DNA of 64,000 nucleotides from Brevibacterium sanguinis (GCF_003315415.1 NZ_QNSB01000005.1:1-64000), one strand, 5' to 3'. Shown: positions 39,759-47,751, counted from the stretch's first letter. Made by a program: numbers and translations. Notes: generated by a model not told the origin, from the letters alone.

Positions 39759-40015
39759 GCATCGTCATCTCCATCTGCATTGTCATCCTCGCCGTCGCCA
39801 TCGTCGTCGGCCTCGTCCGCGTGCTCACGGCCAAGGACATGGGATCGCGGGCGATCGTCGGCGACCTCATCTACTTCTCGTCGATCGGGATCCTCACGTT
39901 CATCGGCATGCACGTCTCCTCGTCGATCGTCCTCGACGGGATCTTCCTGTCCTCGATGGTCGGCATCCTCGCCACCATCGCCCTGTCCCGGATCCTCACG
40001 AGGGGGTACCGCTGA
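39755..40015 (+). CDS. mrpF: Na+/H+ antiporter subunit F
   Basis: This is an 86-aa subunit with three membrane helices. The core VGLVRVLTAKDMGSRAIVGDLIYFSSIGILTF is the MrpF signature, including the membrane Asp in IVGDLI. ATG 39755 overlaps the mrpE stop by 4 nt, and its own TGA shares one base with the mrpG ATG. It is complete. Confidence 0.93.
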   Translation: MSIVISICIVILAVAIVVGLVRVLTAKDMGSRAIVGDLIYFSSIGILTFIGMHVSSSIVLDGIFLSSMVGILATIALSRILTRGYR

Positions 40016-40422
40016 TGAATGACGTCCTCGCCACGACGCTCGTCGGGATCTTCGGGATCACCGGCTCCCTGCTCGTCCTCGGCTCCGCCCTGGCGATGTT
40101 CAAGGTCAGGGACGCGCTCTCGCGCATCAATGTGTTCTCGCCCGCGACGGGGCTGGGGATGCCGCTCATCGTCGTCGCGGCGTATGTGTGGACGCTCGAC
40201 GACAGCGGCTTCGACTGGTCGTCGCTGTTCGTCGCCGTCCTCGCGGTGCTCTGCCTGATCATCGTGTCCTCGGTGGCGAGCAACACCCTCTCCCGCTCGA
40301 GCGTGCTCTCCGGTCAGCCCATCCACCGCAAGACCTCGCCCAACCGGCTGGCCACGCCGCCGGCCGGAGTCATCGACGAGGATCCCGACGCCGACCCCGC
40401 GCAGCGGGTCGCCGAGGGCTGA
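40015..40422 (+). CDS. mrpG: Na+/H+ antiporter subunit G
   Basis: This is the final subunit of the Mrp operon, 135 aa. It has an MnhG/PhaG core with three helices, and FGITGSLLVLGSALAMFKVRDALSRINVFSPATGLGMPLI is diagnostic. A hydrophilic tail of about 35 residues follows the domain. The start codon overlaps the mrpF stop by one base. All six polypeptides (A/B fusion, C-G) are present and intact, so a functional antiporter for Na+ and pH homeostasis is expected. Confidence 0.94.
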   Translation: MNDVLATTLVGIFGITGSLLVLGSALAMFKVRDALSRINVFSPATGLGMPLIVVAAYVWTLDDSGFDWSSLFVAVLAVLCLIIVSSVASNTLSRSSVLSGQPIHRKTSPNRLATPPAGVIDEDPDADPAQRVAEG

Positions 40423-40510
40423 CGGTCCGCCGCAGGGTCGTCCGCGCAGGCTCGGTGCTCAGGGCGAGCCGGGTCTCAGGTCGGGCTCGGTCTCAGAGCG
40501 GGCGGGGTGC

Positions 40511-41260
40511 TCAGCGCAGCCCGGTCGTGCGCATCGTGATGTTGATCCTGCCCCCGCCGAGGAGGTGGTCCCGGATCGCCTCCGGTGCGGTGTCGGGGAC
40601 GATCCCCCTCACCCCGTGGTAGGCGAAGCGGGCCGGTCCGCCGAAGACGAAGGCGTCCCCGGAGGCGAGCCGGATGTCCTCGAAGGGACGGTTGCGGCTC
40701 CTCGTGTTCCCGAACCGGAAGAGCCCGGTGTCGCCGAGTGAGAGGGAGACGACCGGGGCCGGATCGACCTCGTCCCGGTCCTGGTGCATGCCCATCCGCG
40801 CGTGCGCGTCGTAGTGGTTGACGAGCGCGACATCGGGGGAGTAGACCGTGGGGTCGAGACCCCATGCGGCAGGATCGGCCGGCCCTGCCACGGCGCTGGT
40901 TGGGCTGCCGGCGGCGTCTGCACTGCCGGCGACAACCTCGGCGGCGGAGGCGACGACCTTCCGTCCCAGCCGCATCATCCATTCGGGGAACGGCAGGACC
41001 TGTTCGTCGTTGACGTCGGCGGCACGGCGCTCGTAGCGTCCGGGTCGCCAGTGCCAGCCCAGCCCGATCGTCCGCACGCTCATGGGGTGCCCGGCGATGA
41101 GCGTCGAGTGGGGCGGGACCGGCCCGGACCGCCACTCCTCGACCCGGCGCAGGAGCCAGGACTGGGCCTGCGCGTCGAGGAACCCGGGCAGCCAGACGGC
41201 CCCGGGCGCGATCACCCGGGGCCGACGGTCGAAGGCGTCATCGGCGAACAGCGCGTCCAT
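40511..41260 (-). CDS. alkB: Alpha-ketoglutarate-dependent dioxygenase AlkB
   Basis: This Fe(II)/2-oxoglutarate dioxygenase repairs alkylated bases. The 249-aa chain has the iron-binding HxD in GMHQDRDE near residue 168, the distal His in FAYHGVRG near 218, and the 2-oxoglutarate Arg in RINITMR near 242. SPDVALVNHYDAHARMG is typical of AlkB. An Ala/Gly-rich insertion of about 30 residues (about 106-135) extends a loop not seen in E. coli AlkB. It is convergent with the Mrp operon, and a reductase gene lies 11 nt upstream on the same strand. Confidence 0.9.
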   Translation of the reverse strand: MDALFADDAFDRRPRVIAPGAVWLPGFLDAQAQSWLLRRVEEWRSGPVPPHSTLIAGHPMSVRTIGLGWHWRPGRYERRAADVNDEQVLPFPEWMMRLGRKVVASAAEVVAGSADAAGSPTSAVAGPADPAAWGLDPTVYSPDVALVNHYDAHARMGMHQDRDEVDPAPVVSLSLGDTGLFRFGNTRSRNRPFEDIRLASGDAFVFGGPARFAYHGVRGIVPDTAPEAIRDHLLGGGRINITMRTTGLR

Positions 41261-41271
41261 GCACTCCGGCC

Positions 41272-42480
41272 TCAGAGCTCTCCGACCGGGATCGAGGTGT
41301 CCTGCAGTCGTGAGGCGGGGACGGACTTCCCGACGAGCGCCCGCAGTTCGTCCGAGCTGTCCCAGATGTTGACGTTCATCGCCGCGGTGACGGTGTCGTC
41401 CCTCGTCCAGAACACGATGAACTCGCCGCTCGACTTCTCGCCGCGGATGACGACGTCGTCGTCGGGTGCGGACGTGCCGACGTACTCCATGCCGAGGTCG
41501 AACTGGTCGGTGTAGAAGTATGGCTGCCAGTCATAGCTGCGCTGGTGACCGCGGATGGTCGCCGCGGCGACCGCCGCCTGTCGCACCGCGTTGTCCCAGT
41601 GCTCGACCCGCAACCGCCGGCCGAGGAGGGTGTTGGGGGCATCGGCGATGTCGCCGATGGCGAGGATGTCCGGGTCGCTGGTGACGAGGTGCTCGTCGAC
41701 GACGACGCCGTCGTCGACGGTCAGTCCGGCCGCCTCGGCGAGGGACGTCGCGGGGGCGGCGCCGATGCCGATGACGACGAGATCGGCGGGGATCGACCCG
41801 TTGTCCGTCTCGACCCCGGACACGGTTCCGGCTCCGGAAAACCCGGTGGTCGTCGCGTCGGTGCGGAAGACGACGCCGTTCCTCGCGTGGAGGTCGGCGA
41901 AGTACTGGCCGATCTCCTCACCGAGGGCGGCCCGCAGCGGGGGAGTGGACCGGAGCAGAACGGTGACGGTGCAGCCGTTGACCTTGGCGGCCGCAGCGAC
42001 CTCGAGCCCGATCCAGCCGCCGCCGATGATGACGACGTTCGCCCCCTCGGCGAAGCGGGCGCGGATGGCCTCGGCGTCGTCGGCGTCGCGAAGGGTGATG
42101 ACGTTGTCGAGGGCGGCGCCGGGCAGGTCGAGGGCGTGGGGGACCGAGCCGGTGGCGAGGACGAGCTTCTCGTAGCGCAGCGTCTCCCCGCTGCCGAGCT
42201 CGACCGTGTGGGCCGCCGCGTCGATTCCGGTGGCGTCGGTACCGAAGTACGTGGTGATGTCGTGTTCGGCGTACCAGCCCTCTTCCTCGAGGCCGAGTTC
42301 GGTGGTGTCGGCGCCCTCGACGAGCACCTTCTTCGACAGGTCCGGGCGGTGGTAGGGCGGCAGCGATTCGGAGCCGACGAGGGCGATCGGCTTGTCATAG
42401 CCCTGCTCTCGGAGCTCCTTGACGACGTGGCCGCCGCCGATTCCCGCTCCGATGACCACTGTCCCGAATTCCTGCGCCAT
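41272..42480 (-). CDS. NAD(P)/FAD-dependent ferredoxin reductase
   Basis: This 402-aa flavoprotein belongs to the putidaredoxin/rubredoxin reductase family, which passes electrons from NAD(P)H to a ferredoxin. It has an FAD dinucleotide motif VIGAGIGGGHVV near residue 9, the PPYHRPDLSKK signature near 41, an NAD motif IIGGGWIGLEVAAAA near 145, and DILAIGDIAD near 268. The reductase C domain follows. I chose ATG 42480, 8 nt after GGAGG. It is the third gene of a DHFR-like/TetR operon. No ferredoxin or P450 partner is next to it. Confidence 0.88.
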   Translation of the reverse strand: MAQEFGTVVIGAGIGGGHVVKELREQGYDKPIALVGSESLPPYHRPDLSKKVLVEGADTTELGLEEEGWYAEHDITTYFGTDATGIDAAAHTVELGSGETLRYEKLVLATGSVPHALDLPGAALDNVITLRDADDAEAIRARFAEGANVVIIGGGWIGLEVAAAAKVNGCTVTVLLRSTPPLRAALGEEIGQYFADLHARNGVVFRTDATTTGFSGAGTVSGVETDNGSIPADLVVIGIGAAPATSLAEAAGLTVDDGVVVDEHLVTSDPDILAIGDIADAPNTLLGRRLRVEHWDNAVRQAAVAAATIRGHQRSYDWQPYFYTDQFDLGMEYVGTSAPDDDVVIRGEKSSGEFIVFWTRDDTVTAAMNVNIWDSSDELRALVGKSVPASRLQDTSIPVGEL

Positions 42481-42575
42481 TGCACGTGCCTCCATATCGA
42501 TGGTTTCCCCCAAGACTGGACCGCCGGTCGTGGGCGAGTCAAACGAGTGTCGCCAGGTGACATCGCCGAGGCGGG

Positions 42576-43181
42576 TCAGCGGCGGTTCTCGCGTGGAGGG
42601 GCGAACGCCGGCTGGAGGACGGCATCGATGTGGTGGGCGGCGCGGGAGGGATCGAGGCGGCCCGCCGAGATCTCCTCAGCGGCGGCATTCATCACGGTGT
42701 GGGCCGTGGCGAGCAGCCAGTGCAGCGGCAGATCGGTGCGGAACGCGCCTTCGCCCTGCCCGCGTTGGAGCAGGGCGCGCATCCGGTCCTCGGCCTTCTC
42801 ATGGAGGTCCCGGATGCGTCCGGCCGAGAGCTCCTTCTGGGCGGCCGCGAGCAGTCCGCGCGCCTGCTCGATGAGCGTCCAGCTCGAGGCGATGAGCCGG
42901 GTGAGGGCCTCCGAGGGCTCACCGTCGAGAGGGACCGCGGAGAGGACCTCGTCGCCGCGGTCGAGAGTGTCGACGACGGCCGCCTCGATGAGCTCGGCCC
43001 GGGTCGGGAAGTGCCCGTACAGCGTCATCCGGCCCACACCCGCCTCGGCGGCGATGTCGGCGATCGAGGCGTCGGGGTTCCTCCGCAGCGCGATCGGGGT
43101 CGCCGCGAGGATCGCGAGGCGATTGCGCTGCGCATCAGCCCGCCTGCGCCCTGGGCGGGCGGCCGTTCCTGGTTCGCCCAA
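42576..43181 (-). CDS. TetR family transcriptional regulator
   Basis: This 201-aa repressor has an N-terminal helix-turn-helix: ILAATPIALRRNPDASIADIAAEAGVGRMTLYGHFPTRAELI, residues about 24-65. The helical ligand-binding domain fits the TetR_C families that control efflux or oxidoreductase genes. It lies between the DHFR-like gene (7 nt upstream) and the ferredoxin reductase. The perfect palindrome just before the first gene of this operon is its likely autoregulatory operator. The ligand is unknown. Confidence 0.9.
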   Translation of the reverse strand: MGEPGTAARPGRRRADAQRNRLAILAATPIALRRNPDASIADIAAEAGVGRMTLYGHFPTRAELIEAAVVDTLDRGDEVLSAVPLDGEPSEALTRLIASSWTLIEQARGLLAAAQKELSAGRIRDLHEKAEDRMRALLQRGQGEGAFRTDLPLHWLLATAHTVMNAAAEEISAGRLDPSRAAHHIDAVLQPAFAPPRENRR

Positions 43182-43187
43182 GCTGCC

Positions 43188-43757
43188 TCACCGCTCCCTG
43201 GACGTCGGTCTGAATCGCAGGACGAGGGCTCCCGAGCGCAGCTCATGGCGGTCGACGAGTTCGAGCTCGATGCGTTCCCGCAGTCCGGCCATGAGTGTGG
43301 GGCCGGAGCCGGCGAGGACGGGCTGGACGACGAACTCGTACTCGTCGATGAGGCCGAGGTCGGCCAGCGCCCGGGGGAGCGTGACGCCTCCGACCCACAG
43401 GTCGTCGCCGGGTTCGGCCTTGAGGCGTTCGATCGCGGGGCCGAGGTCGCCCGTGACCAGATCGGCGTTCCAATCCGCCTTGGTCAGCGTGCTCGACACG
43501 ACGTGCTTCTCCGCCCGGTCGATCGCCTCGGCGAAGGGCTGCTCCCATTCGCTCATCCAGTCGGGCCAGACGCCGGAGGCGGGCCTCCGCCACGCCGCCT
43601 CCATCATCTCGTAGGTCACGCGCCCGAAGAGCAGAGCACCGGCGCGCTCCATCTCGGCTGTCCAGTGGCGCATCGACTCCTCGTCCGGCGGGAGACCCGC
43701 CTCGTGATGGCAGCAGCCATCGAGGGTGACGTTGATCGAGTACCGCAGCTGTCTCAT
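43188..43757 (-). CDS. Dihydrofolate reductase-like (RibD C-terminal domain) protein
   Basis: This 189-aa protein of the RibD_C/DHFR-like reductase family begins MRQLRYSINVTLDGCCHHE. GRVTYEMMEAAW lies near residue 44, KHVVSSTL near 87, and the NADPH-site GGVTLPRALADLGLIDEYEF near 127. It is not the housekeeping FolA; such stand-alone proteins are common in actinobacteria with unknown substrates. I chose ATG 43757, which follows AAGGACCGAACGACC. It is the first gene of an operon with a TetR regulator and a ferredoxin reductase. Confidence 0.85.
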   Translation of the reverse strand: MRQLRYSINVTLDGCCHHEAGLPPDEESMRHWTAEMERAGALLFGRVTYEMMEAAWRRPASGVWPDWMSEWEQPFAEAIDRAEKHVVSSTLTKADWNADLVTGDLGPAIERLKAEPGDDLWVGGVTLPRALADLGLIDEYEFVVQPVLAGSGPTLMAGLRERIELELVDRHELRSGALVLRFRPTSRER

Positions 43758-43824
43758 GGTCGTTCGGTCCTTCGCGGAGGTGGGGGCGGGAGGAGGGAAT
43801 GGTGCGGTCGGGCCGATCAGTCCG

Positions 43825-43848
43825 ATCTCGTACATGGTGGTACGAGAT
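43825..43848. promoter_or_regulatory. TetR-type palindromic operator
   Basis: ATCTCGTAC at 43825-43833 and its exact complement GTACGAGAT at 43840-43848 are separated by 6 bp. The site directly follows the -10 of the minus-strand promoter, so a bound repressor would block transcription start. The TetR protein encoded two genes downstream is the obvious candidate. Confidence 0.75.
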
Positions 43849-43877
43849 AGCATAGACCGGAAAGCCGCCGGTGTCAC
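43849..43877 (-). promoter_or_regulatory. Promoter of the DHFR-like/tetR/reductase operon
   Basis: Read on the minus strand, GTGACA (43877-43872) and TATGCT (43854-43849) are 17 bp apart. This is close to the sigma-A consensus, and the start point would fall inside the palindromic operator. Confidence 0.7.
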
Positions 43878-43979
43878 TGGTCGGATGGGAACCCCCTGAG
43901 GCCCGGGGCGCCGTGGATTCTCCGGGGACACAGCGGTTTTGAAATTCCCCCGTGCTCCGGCGTAGAGTGATGTCGGTCA

Positions 43980-44052
43980 GGGGCTATAGCTCAGTTGGTA
44001 GAGCGCTTCGTTCGCAATGAAGAGGTCAGGGGTTCGATTCCCCTTAGCTCCA
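43980..44052 (+). tRNA. tRNA-Ala (anticodon CGC)
   Basis: The 73-nt cloverleaf is complete: acceptor GGGGCTA with TAGCTCC, a D arm GCTC-GAGC, the anticodon arm CTTCG-TTCGCAA-TGAAG with anticodon CGC, a T arm AGGGG-TTCGATT-CCCCT, and discriminator A. CCA is not encoded. A low-GC island with recombinase and IS debris begins directly after it, so it is a probable integration hot spot. Confidence 0.95.
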
Positions 44053-44062
44053 CGTTGTGATG

Positions 44063-44193
44063 TGTCGCGACATCGTTCCTACGATATCGCGGCACATTTC
44101 TCATTTCCGGACCGGTATGTCTCGCGACATCGTTCCGGTTTTCTTCCGCCTGTCTCGCGTCATCGTTCCGGTGATGTCTCACGACATCGTTCC
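44063..44193 (+). repeat. Four direct repeats TGTC-TCGCGACATCGTTCC next to the IS481 remnant
   Basis: Copies lie at 44063-44079, 44118-44136, 44151-44169 and 44175-44193, each ending in CATCGTTCC. Such repeat clusters lie at the ends of actinobacterial IS481-family elements, beyond the transposase C-terminus. That is their position here, between the tRNA and the transposase remnant. The whole stretch 44,053-44,238 holds no gene. Confidence 0.7.
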
Positions 44194-44238
44194 CTCTCGT
44201 TTCTTCGCTTGGTACCCCTTCCCGGGATCGATGGTGTG

Positions 44239-44910
44239 TTAGGCGATGATCTCTCCCGCCGCTCGGTCGATGAACATGGTGTCGTTGCCGTGGACCAGGA
44301 CGAGAACCTCTTTGCGCGCCCAGGCCCGACCGATCCCTAGATGCCGCATGCATCCGGCGAACCGCAACGAGACTTTCCCATCACCATCGACTCTGTCGTA
44401 GCGGATCCGCCAGATCCGGCTGTCGAGGTCGATGACGGGTCCCGCCTTGGGCAGTGCTGCGTAGGCGGCGTCGGGGGTGCGCCGACCGATCGCTCGGTGA
44501 GGTCGTTGCGTGTTGTAGACGTGCCGGAACTTAAGGAGTTGGGTTGCGAGTTCCTCGAGAGAGTCGACGCGCCCGTCACCGGTCAGCCATCTCTTCAGTG
44601 TCTGGTGGAAGCGTTCGATCTTTTCCTGGGTGGTGGGGTGGTTGGGTCTGCCGTTCTTCTGCTCGATATGCAGGTCAGCGAGGAGGTGTTCGAACCCGTT
44701 CGGTTGGGCGTGGGTGCCGTCCTTACCACTAGCCAGACGAGTCGAGGGGGCACCTCCCGCTTGCGGGGGAGAGACCATGCCGTTGTCGGTCAGAGTCGCG
44801 GCGGGTGGCCCGTACTCGTCCATGGTGGTGATGAACATGTCGACGACGATGGGCCCGGTGACTCGGGAGTGGGGGCTGATGTGGAGGAGTTTGCGGGAGT
44901 GATCGTCAAG
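44239..44910 (-). pseudogene. IS481 family transposase, N-terminally truncated remnant
   Basis: This remnant is the C-terminal part of a DDE transposase. It begins at LDDHSRKLLHISPH, so the N-terminal HTH and the first catalytic Asp are missing. The second Asp (TLTDNGMV) and the Glu (KIERFHQTLKRWL) are present, as is the IS481 end domain. An in-frame insertion of about 10 residues (SPPQAGGAPST) sits directly after TDNGMV and coincides with a GC-rich palindrome. The upstream junction abuts a serine-recombinase fragment, with which it is fused in one frame by chance. It cannot be an active transposase. Confidence 0.8.
44746..44775. repeat. Short GC-rich palindrome inserted in the transposase remnant
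   Basis: The plus strand reads GGGGGCACCTCCCGC-TT-GCGGGGGAGAGA. It forms a hairpin and adds about ten codons in frame between the TDNG motif and the RLASGK motif, which are adjacent in intact IS481 transposases. It looks like a small mobile palindromic (REP-like) insertion; that origin is inference. Confidence 0.5.
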
Positions 44911-45195
44911 TGAAGTAGTCGTAGGCGACGCCCTGATGGTTCCGCGGCCGCTCGAACATGAGCCGCTTCCCGCAGGGGCAGTTGATCGAGCCTTTGAGGT
45001 AGTGGTCGTACTTCTGGGCTTGTCGCCAACGACGTGGTTCTGCCGCAGGATGGTCTGCACCTGATCGAACGTCTCCGGCGTAACGAGCGAATCGTGCGTG
45101 CCGGGGTAGGTCACGTCGCGGAAGGTGACGGTGCTCTGATAGTAGGGATTCACCTGACGAACGCCATCGAGCAGGATGCCTCCGGCGGCCTGCAC
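44906..45195 (-). pseudogene. Serine recombinase C-terminal remnant (recombinase and zinc-ribbon domains)
   Basis: The first part reads VNPYYQSTVTFRDVTYPGTH in one frame, the Recombinase domain of large serine integrases. After GDKP the reading moves to another frame with KYDHYLKGSINCPCGKRLMF, the zinc beta-ribbon domain, ending YDYFT and a stop at 44906. A one-base shift near 45,010 therefore breaks the gene. The catalytic N-terminal domain is absent. The IS481 remnant starts exactly where the recombinase stops, which suggests the IS joined or deleted the rest. Confidence 0.75.
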
Positions 45196-45368
45196 CTACT
45201 CGAGTTCCTGTTCGCGTACAACGCCCTCAAGATGCTCTGGCTCGGACCCTTGAGCCTCATCCGCCTGGTCCATGTCCGTACCCGCGAGCACGTTCTCCGC
45301 CGCGTAGAAAACCGCGCCGCTCGGGCAGATCACGCGCCTGCCGAGCGGGAGCTGGCGAGGGTGGGAGG
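45196..45368 (-). other. Short unrecognised frame upstream of the recombinase remnant
   Basis: One minus-strand frame reads LPLGRRVICPSGAVFYAAENVLAGTD and ends at a TAG directly before the recombinase remnant. No family is recognised and no start with a ribosome site is visible. It may be the tail of a further broken gene. Confidence 0.25.
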
Positions 45369-45374
45369 CGCAGC

Positions 45375-45752
45375 ATGAAGACCGTGCTCTTCCGCCGTAG
45401 CGAGACGGAAAACCCCACCTGGCTGGACGACCAGGAAGCCGACTGTCGCCGATACGCCGCCGAACACGACCTGACCGTCACCGACACCTTCTTCGACATC
45501 GGCCGCACGGGCGTCGGACTTGACGCAGTGATCGACGCCGCCGACCACGATGATGTCGGCGTGGTGATCGTCACCGACCTCGCCCGCCTCGGCAGCCGCA
45601 TCACCGACCAATTCGCCGTCGTGCAGCGCCTTCACGACGCGGGCGTCGACATCCACGTCACGAAGGAATGCGCGACGAACGGCACCTACGACTCGCTCTT
45701 GCTCGGAGCTATGCAGGTATACGCCAAAGTCAACCACCCTAAAGACGGATAA
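45375..45752 (+). CDS. Stand-alone serine recombinase catalytic domain
   Basis: This 125-aa protein corresponds to the resolvase N-terminal domain only. The putative nucleophile Ser9 is in LFRRSETEN. LDDQEADCRRYAAEHDLTV follows, and the active-site helix DLARLGSRITDQF is near residue 72. No Recombinase, zinc-ribbon or HTH DNA-binding domain follows; the chain ends at KVNHPKDG. A GGGAGG site 6 nt before ATG 45375 suggests it is expressed. It could be a truncated integrase or a protein that works with a separate DNA-binding partner; a double-HTH protein lies at the other end of this island. Confidence 0.65.
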   Translation: MKTVLFRRSETENPTWLDDQEADCRRYAAEHDLTVTDTFFDIGRTGVGLDAVIDAADHDDVGVVIVTDLARLGSRITDQFAVVQRLHDAGVDIHVTKECATNGTYDSLLLGAMQVYAKVNHPKDG

Positions 45753-45801
45753 ACGCAAGTTCGCACAAGTATTCGCTTTGCCTTCACAACCCGTTCGACT
45801 T

Positions 45802-47751
45802 TCATTTCATCGCGCTCGGTGTGGGTCGGTTTCCGCGTACAACAGCAACGATGGCGCTCGCTGTGATTCTCTGCGAAGCATCACGGCGATGAGTGACCCA
45901 TACGGATTCGGTGACGTGCGGTGTGCCGCCCGAGTGGTCAGTAAGGTCGAGCACGAGTAGCTGTCCGAACGGCTGGTTCGTCGATTGGTACTCCAGAGCC
46001 TGTGCCAGATAGGCAGATTCGATGCTCTCCTTTCTGGCGTCGGCAAGTTCGCGCTTCACCTCGGTCACGTAGCGCTGCGCACCATCAAAGGTGACGATCA
46101 CGTCGGCACGGCCGATGGCAACGTTGGAGTGCTCAAGGCCTACCCGGCCTGCCAGTTCCGTACCGCTCAGGTACTCAGCGAAGTGTTCCTGCACTTTGGT
46201 TTCGAGTGGAGCCGGATGGTCCGCATCAATCGGCAACGTGTAGGGCTGTCTATTGTCTCCGACATAGACGAGAAAACGTAGCGTGTTCAGAATAAGCAAC
46301 GAGAAGCTCGATTTGACTGATCCTGTGAACGTCGGGTTGTTCGAGAGTTCGGCCATCAGGGACGCGGTGAGTTCTGAGACAAGCTCGTTTGTCGGACGGT
46401 CGCCTGCAAACGTACCGACGAACGTCTGATGCGCTGACTCTTCCAGCGCCGCCCGCTTGTCGTCGGGGAGTTCGCTGATCATACCGGCGGCGGGCCCGAG
46501 AAGAGCGTGCAAGTATGGCTCGCTTTGGGAGTCCTCCTCAGAGTCATCATCGGACTCGCGTGGAGCCGACCGTGCCTGGTGCGCGAGATCCGCGAGTTCG
46601 TAGATTTCGTTCGCAAGCATTGGGTTGTCCCGCGCCCGATCAACTTCTACCGCTCTTTGTAGTTGGTGTGCCATCGCGTGGCGAGTGGCAAGATCGTTGA
46701 CAATTCTAGGTTGGATGACGGCATGAATAGTGTGCAGGTCGCTGAACTGCCGGTCCGCTTCGTAGACCTTGGTAATCGCCGCAACGGCGGCCCAGGTATC
46801 CAGGAATGTGTCATCGGAGAAGTGCTCCAGAGCGCTCTCAAGGTGCCATGCAAGCGATGTCCAGGCGAGTCCCGCGGCTTGCCCGGCAAGAATCTTGTCA
46901 CGGCTATGCATGCCGTGGAGCAGGATCGCCCGACGATTGGCCGTTTCGCGGGCCGAGAGCGCGGCGGACCGAAGCCCCTGCTCATCGTCCTCGTGGAATG
47001 CGACGATCGCACGGCAGCTAGATGCGAACGCCTGTGCGTCGCTTCTGTCCTCAGTCTTGGAGGCGAGGACTTCGAACCGTTCGTGCGCGTGCCGGATCCG
47101 TTCGAGCAGCTCCTGCTGATCTTGCACTTCGAGCGCCTGTCGAAGTTGTTGCAGTGCACGCTCGTATGCCGCATCGTCTGAACCGCGAGCCGTCAGCATA
47201 TCGAGTGTGGCCGCGAACCGTCGCTGCTCGGCTTCGGTCGTCCATAGGTCGACGGCAACCCCAATCGCGCGGGCGAGCGGATCGTCGAATTCTCGTGGGA
47301 GGTCGTCGACAGGCTGAGTGAGAATGTCCAGTACGCGATACGGCGCGTGGCCCGTCGTGGCGACGACGTCGAGCACTATGTTCAGCCTCAGGCCCGCGAG
47401 GAGCGGCTGCGTCGCGATGAGGTTAAGGGTTGGGAGCAGCACGTCGTGCAACGTGGGACCGATGATGTCCAACGTGTCGTCGCCCAGGAGGAAATCGGCC
47501 GATTCTCGGAGGGCGAGGTAGCTCTGCTGGGAACCAAGCCCCTCTGCAAAGCGTCTCAGTGTTGCTCGCCACGCCTCCGAGCGACTATCTGAGTTGAGTT
47601 CGCGGACGATGGCGTCGGCGACGAGTGGTGCGTAGGGGCCAGCCGCGAGTTCCGCGGCCTCGGTCGCGATCTCATCAACGGACCCGATGGTCTGAAGGTC
47701 TACAACGCCATCCGAGGCGACTACTTCACCCAGCCGCTCTGCGAGGGACAT
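45802..47751 (-). CDS. Large helical protein with C-terminal PD-(D/E)XK nuclease domain
   Basis: The first 500 residues of this 649-aa protein are not recognised. They look helical and repeat-like, with an acidic patch ESDDDSEEDSQSE near 405. The C-terminus shows a PD-(D/E)XK nuclease signature: VGLEHSNVAIGRADVIVTF, then YVTEVKREL, giving Asp550, Glu564 and Lys566. A helix, ESAYLAQALEYQS, comes next. It is the last gene of a three-gene operon, 34 nt after the ATPase gene. GC is lower than in the flanks (26 of 60 bases in 46,261-46,320). The likely role is the nuclease effector of a defence module; this is inference from context. Confidence 0.7.
   Translation of the reverse strand: MSLAERLGEVVASDGVVDLQTIGSVDEIATEAAELAAGPYAPLVADAIVRELNSDSRSEAWRATLRRFAEGLGSQQSYLALRESADFLLGDDTLDIIGPTLHDVLLPTLNLIATQPLLAGLRLNIVLDVVATTGHAPYRVLDILTQPVDDLPREFDDPLARAIGVAVDLWTTEAEQRRFAATLDMLTARGSDDAAYERALQQLRQALEVQDQQELLERIRHAHERFEVLASKTEDRSDAQAFASSCRAIVAFHEDDEQGLRSAALSARETANRRAILLHGMHSRDKILAGQAAGLAWTSLAWHLESALEHFSDDTFLDTWAAVAAITKVYEADRQFSDLHTIHAVIQPRIVNDLATRHAMAHQLQRAVEVDRARDNPMLANEIYELADLAHQARSAPRESDDDSEEDSQSEPYLHALLGPAAGMISELPDDKRAALEESAHQTFVGTFAGDRPTNELVSELTASLMAELSNNPTFTGSVKSSFSLLILNTLRFLVYVGDNRQPYTLPIDADHPAPLETKVQEHFAEYLSGTELAGRVGLEHSNVAIGRADVIVTFDGAQRYVTEVKRELADARKESIESAYLAQALEYQSTNQPFGQLLVLDLTDHSGGTPHVTESVWVTHRRDASQRITASAIVAVVRGNRPTPSAMK

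Noticed and set aside
44053..44205. CRISPR array from the repeated CATCGTTCC units
   Set aside because: Only four imperfect units with unequal short spacing (6 to about 40 nt) are present and no cas genes. The IS481 end-repeat explanation fits better.
45034..45378. Plus-strand 114-codon frame before the resolvase domain
   Set aside because: It is the shadow of the minus-strand recombinase remnant; its start has no ribosome site and the product has no recognisable motif.
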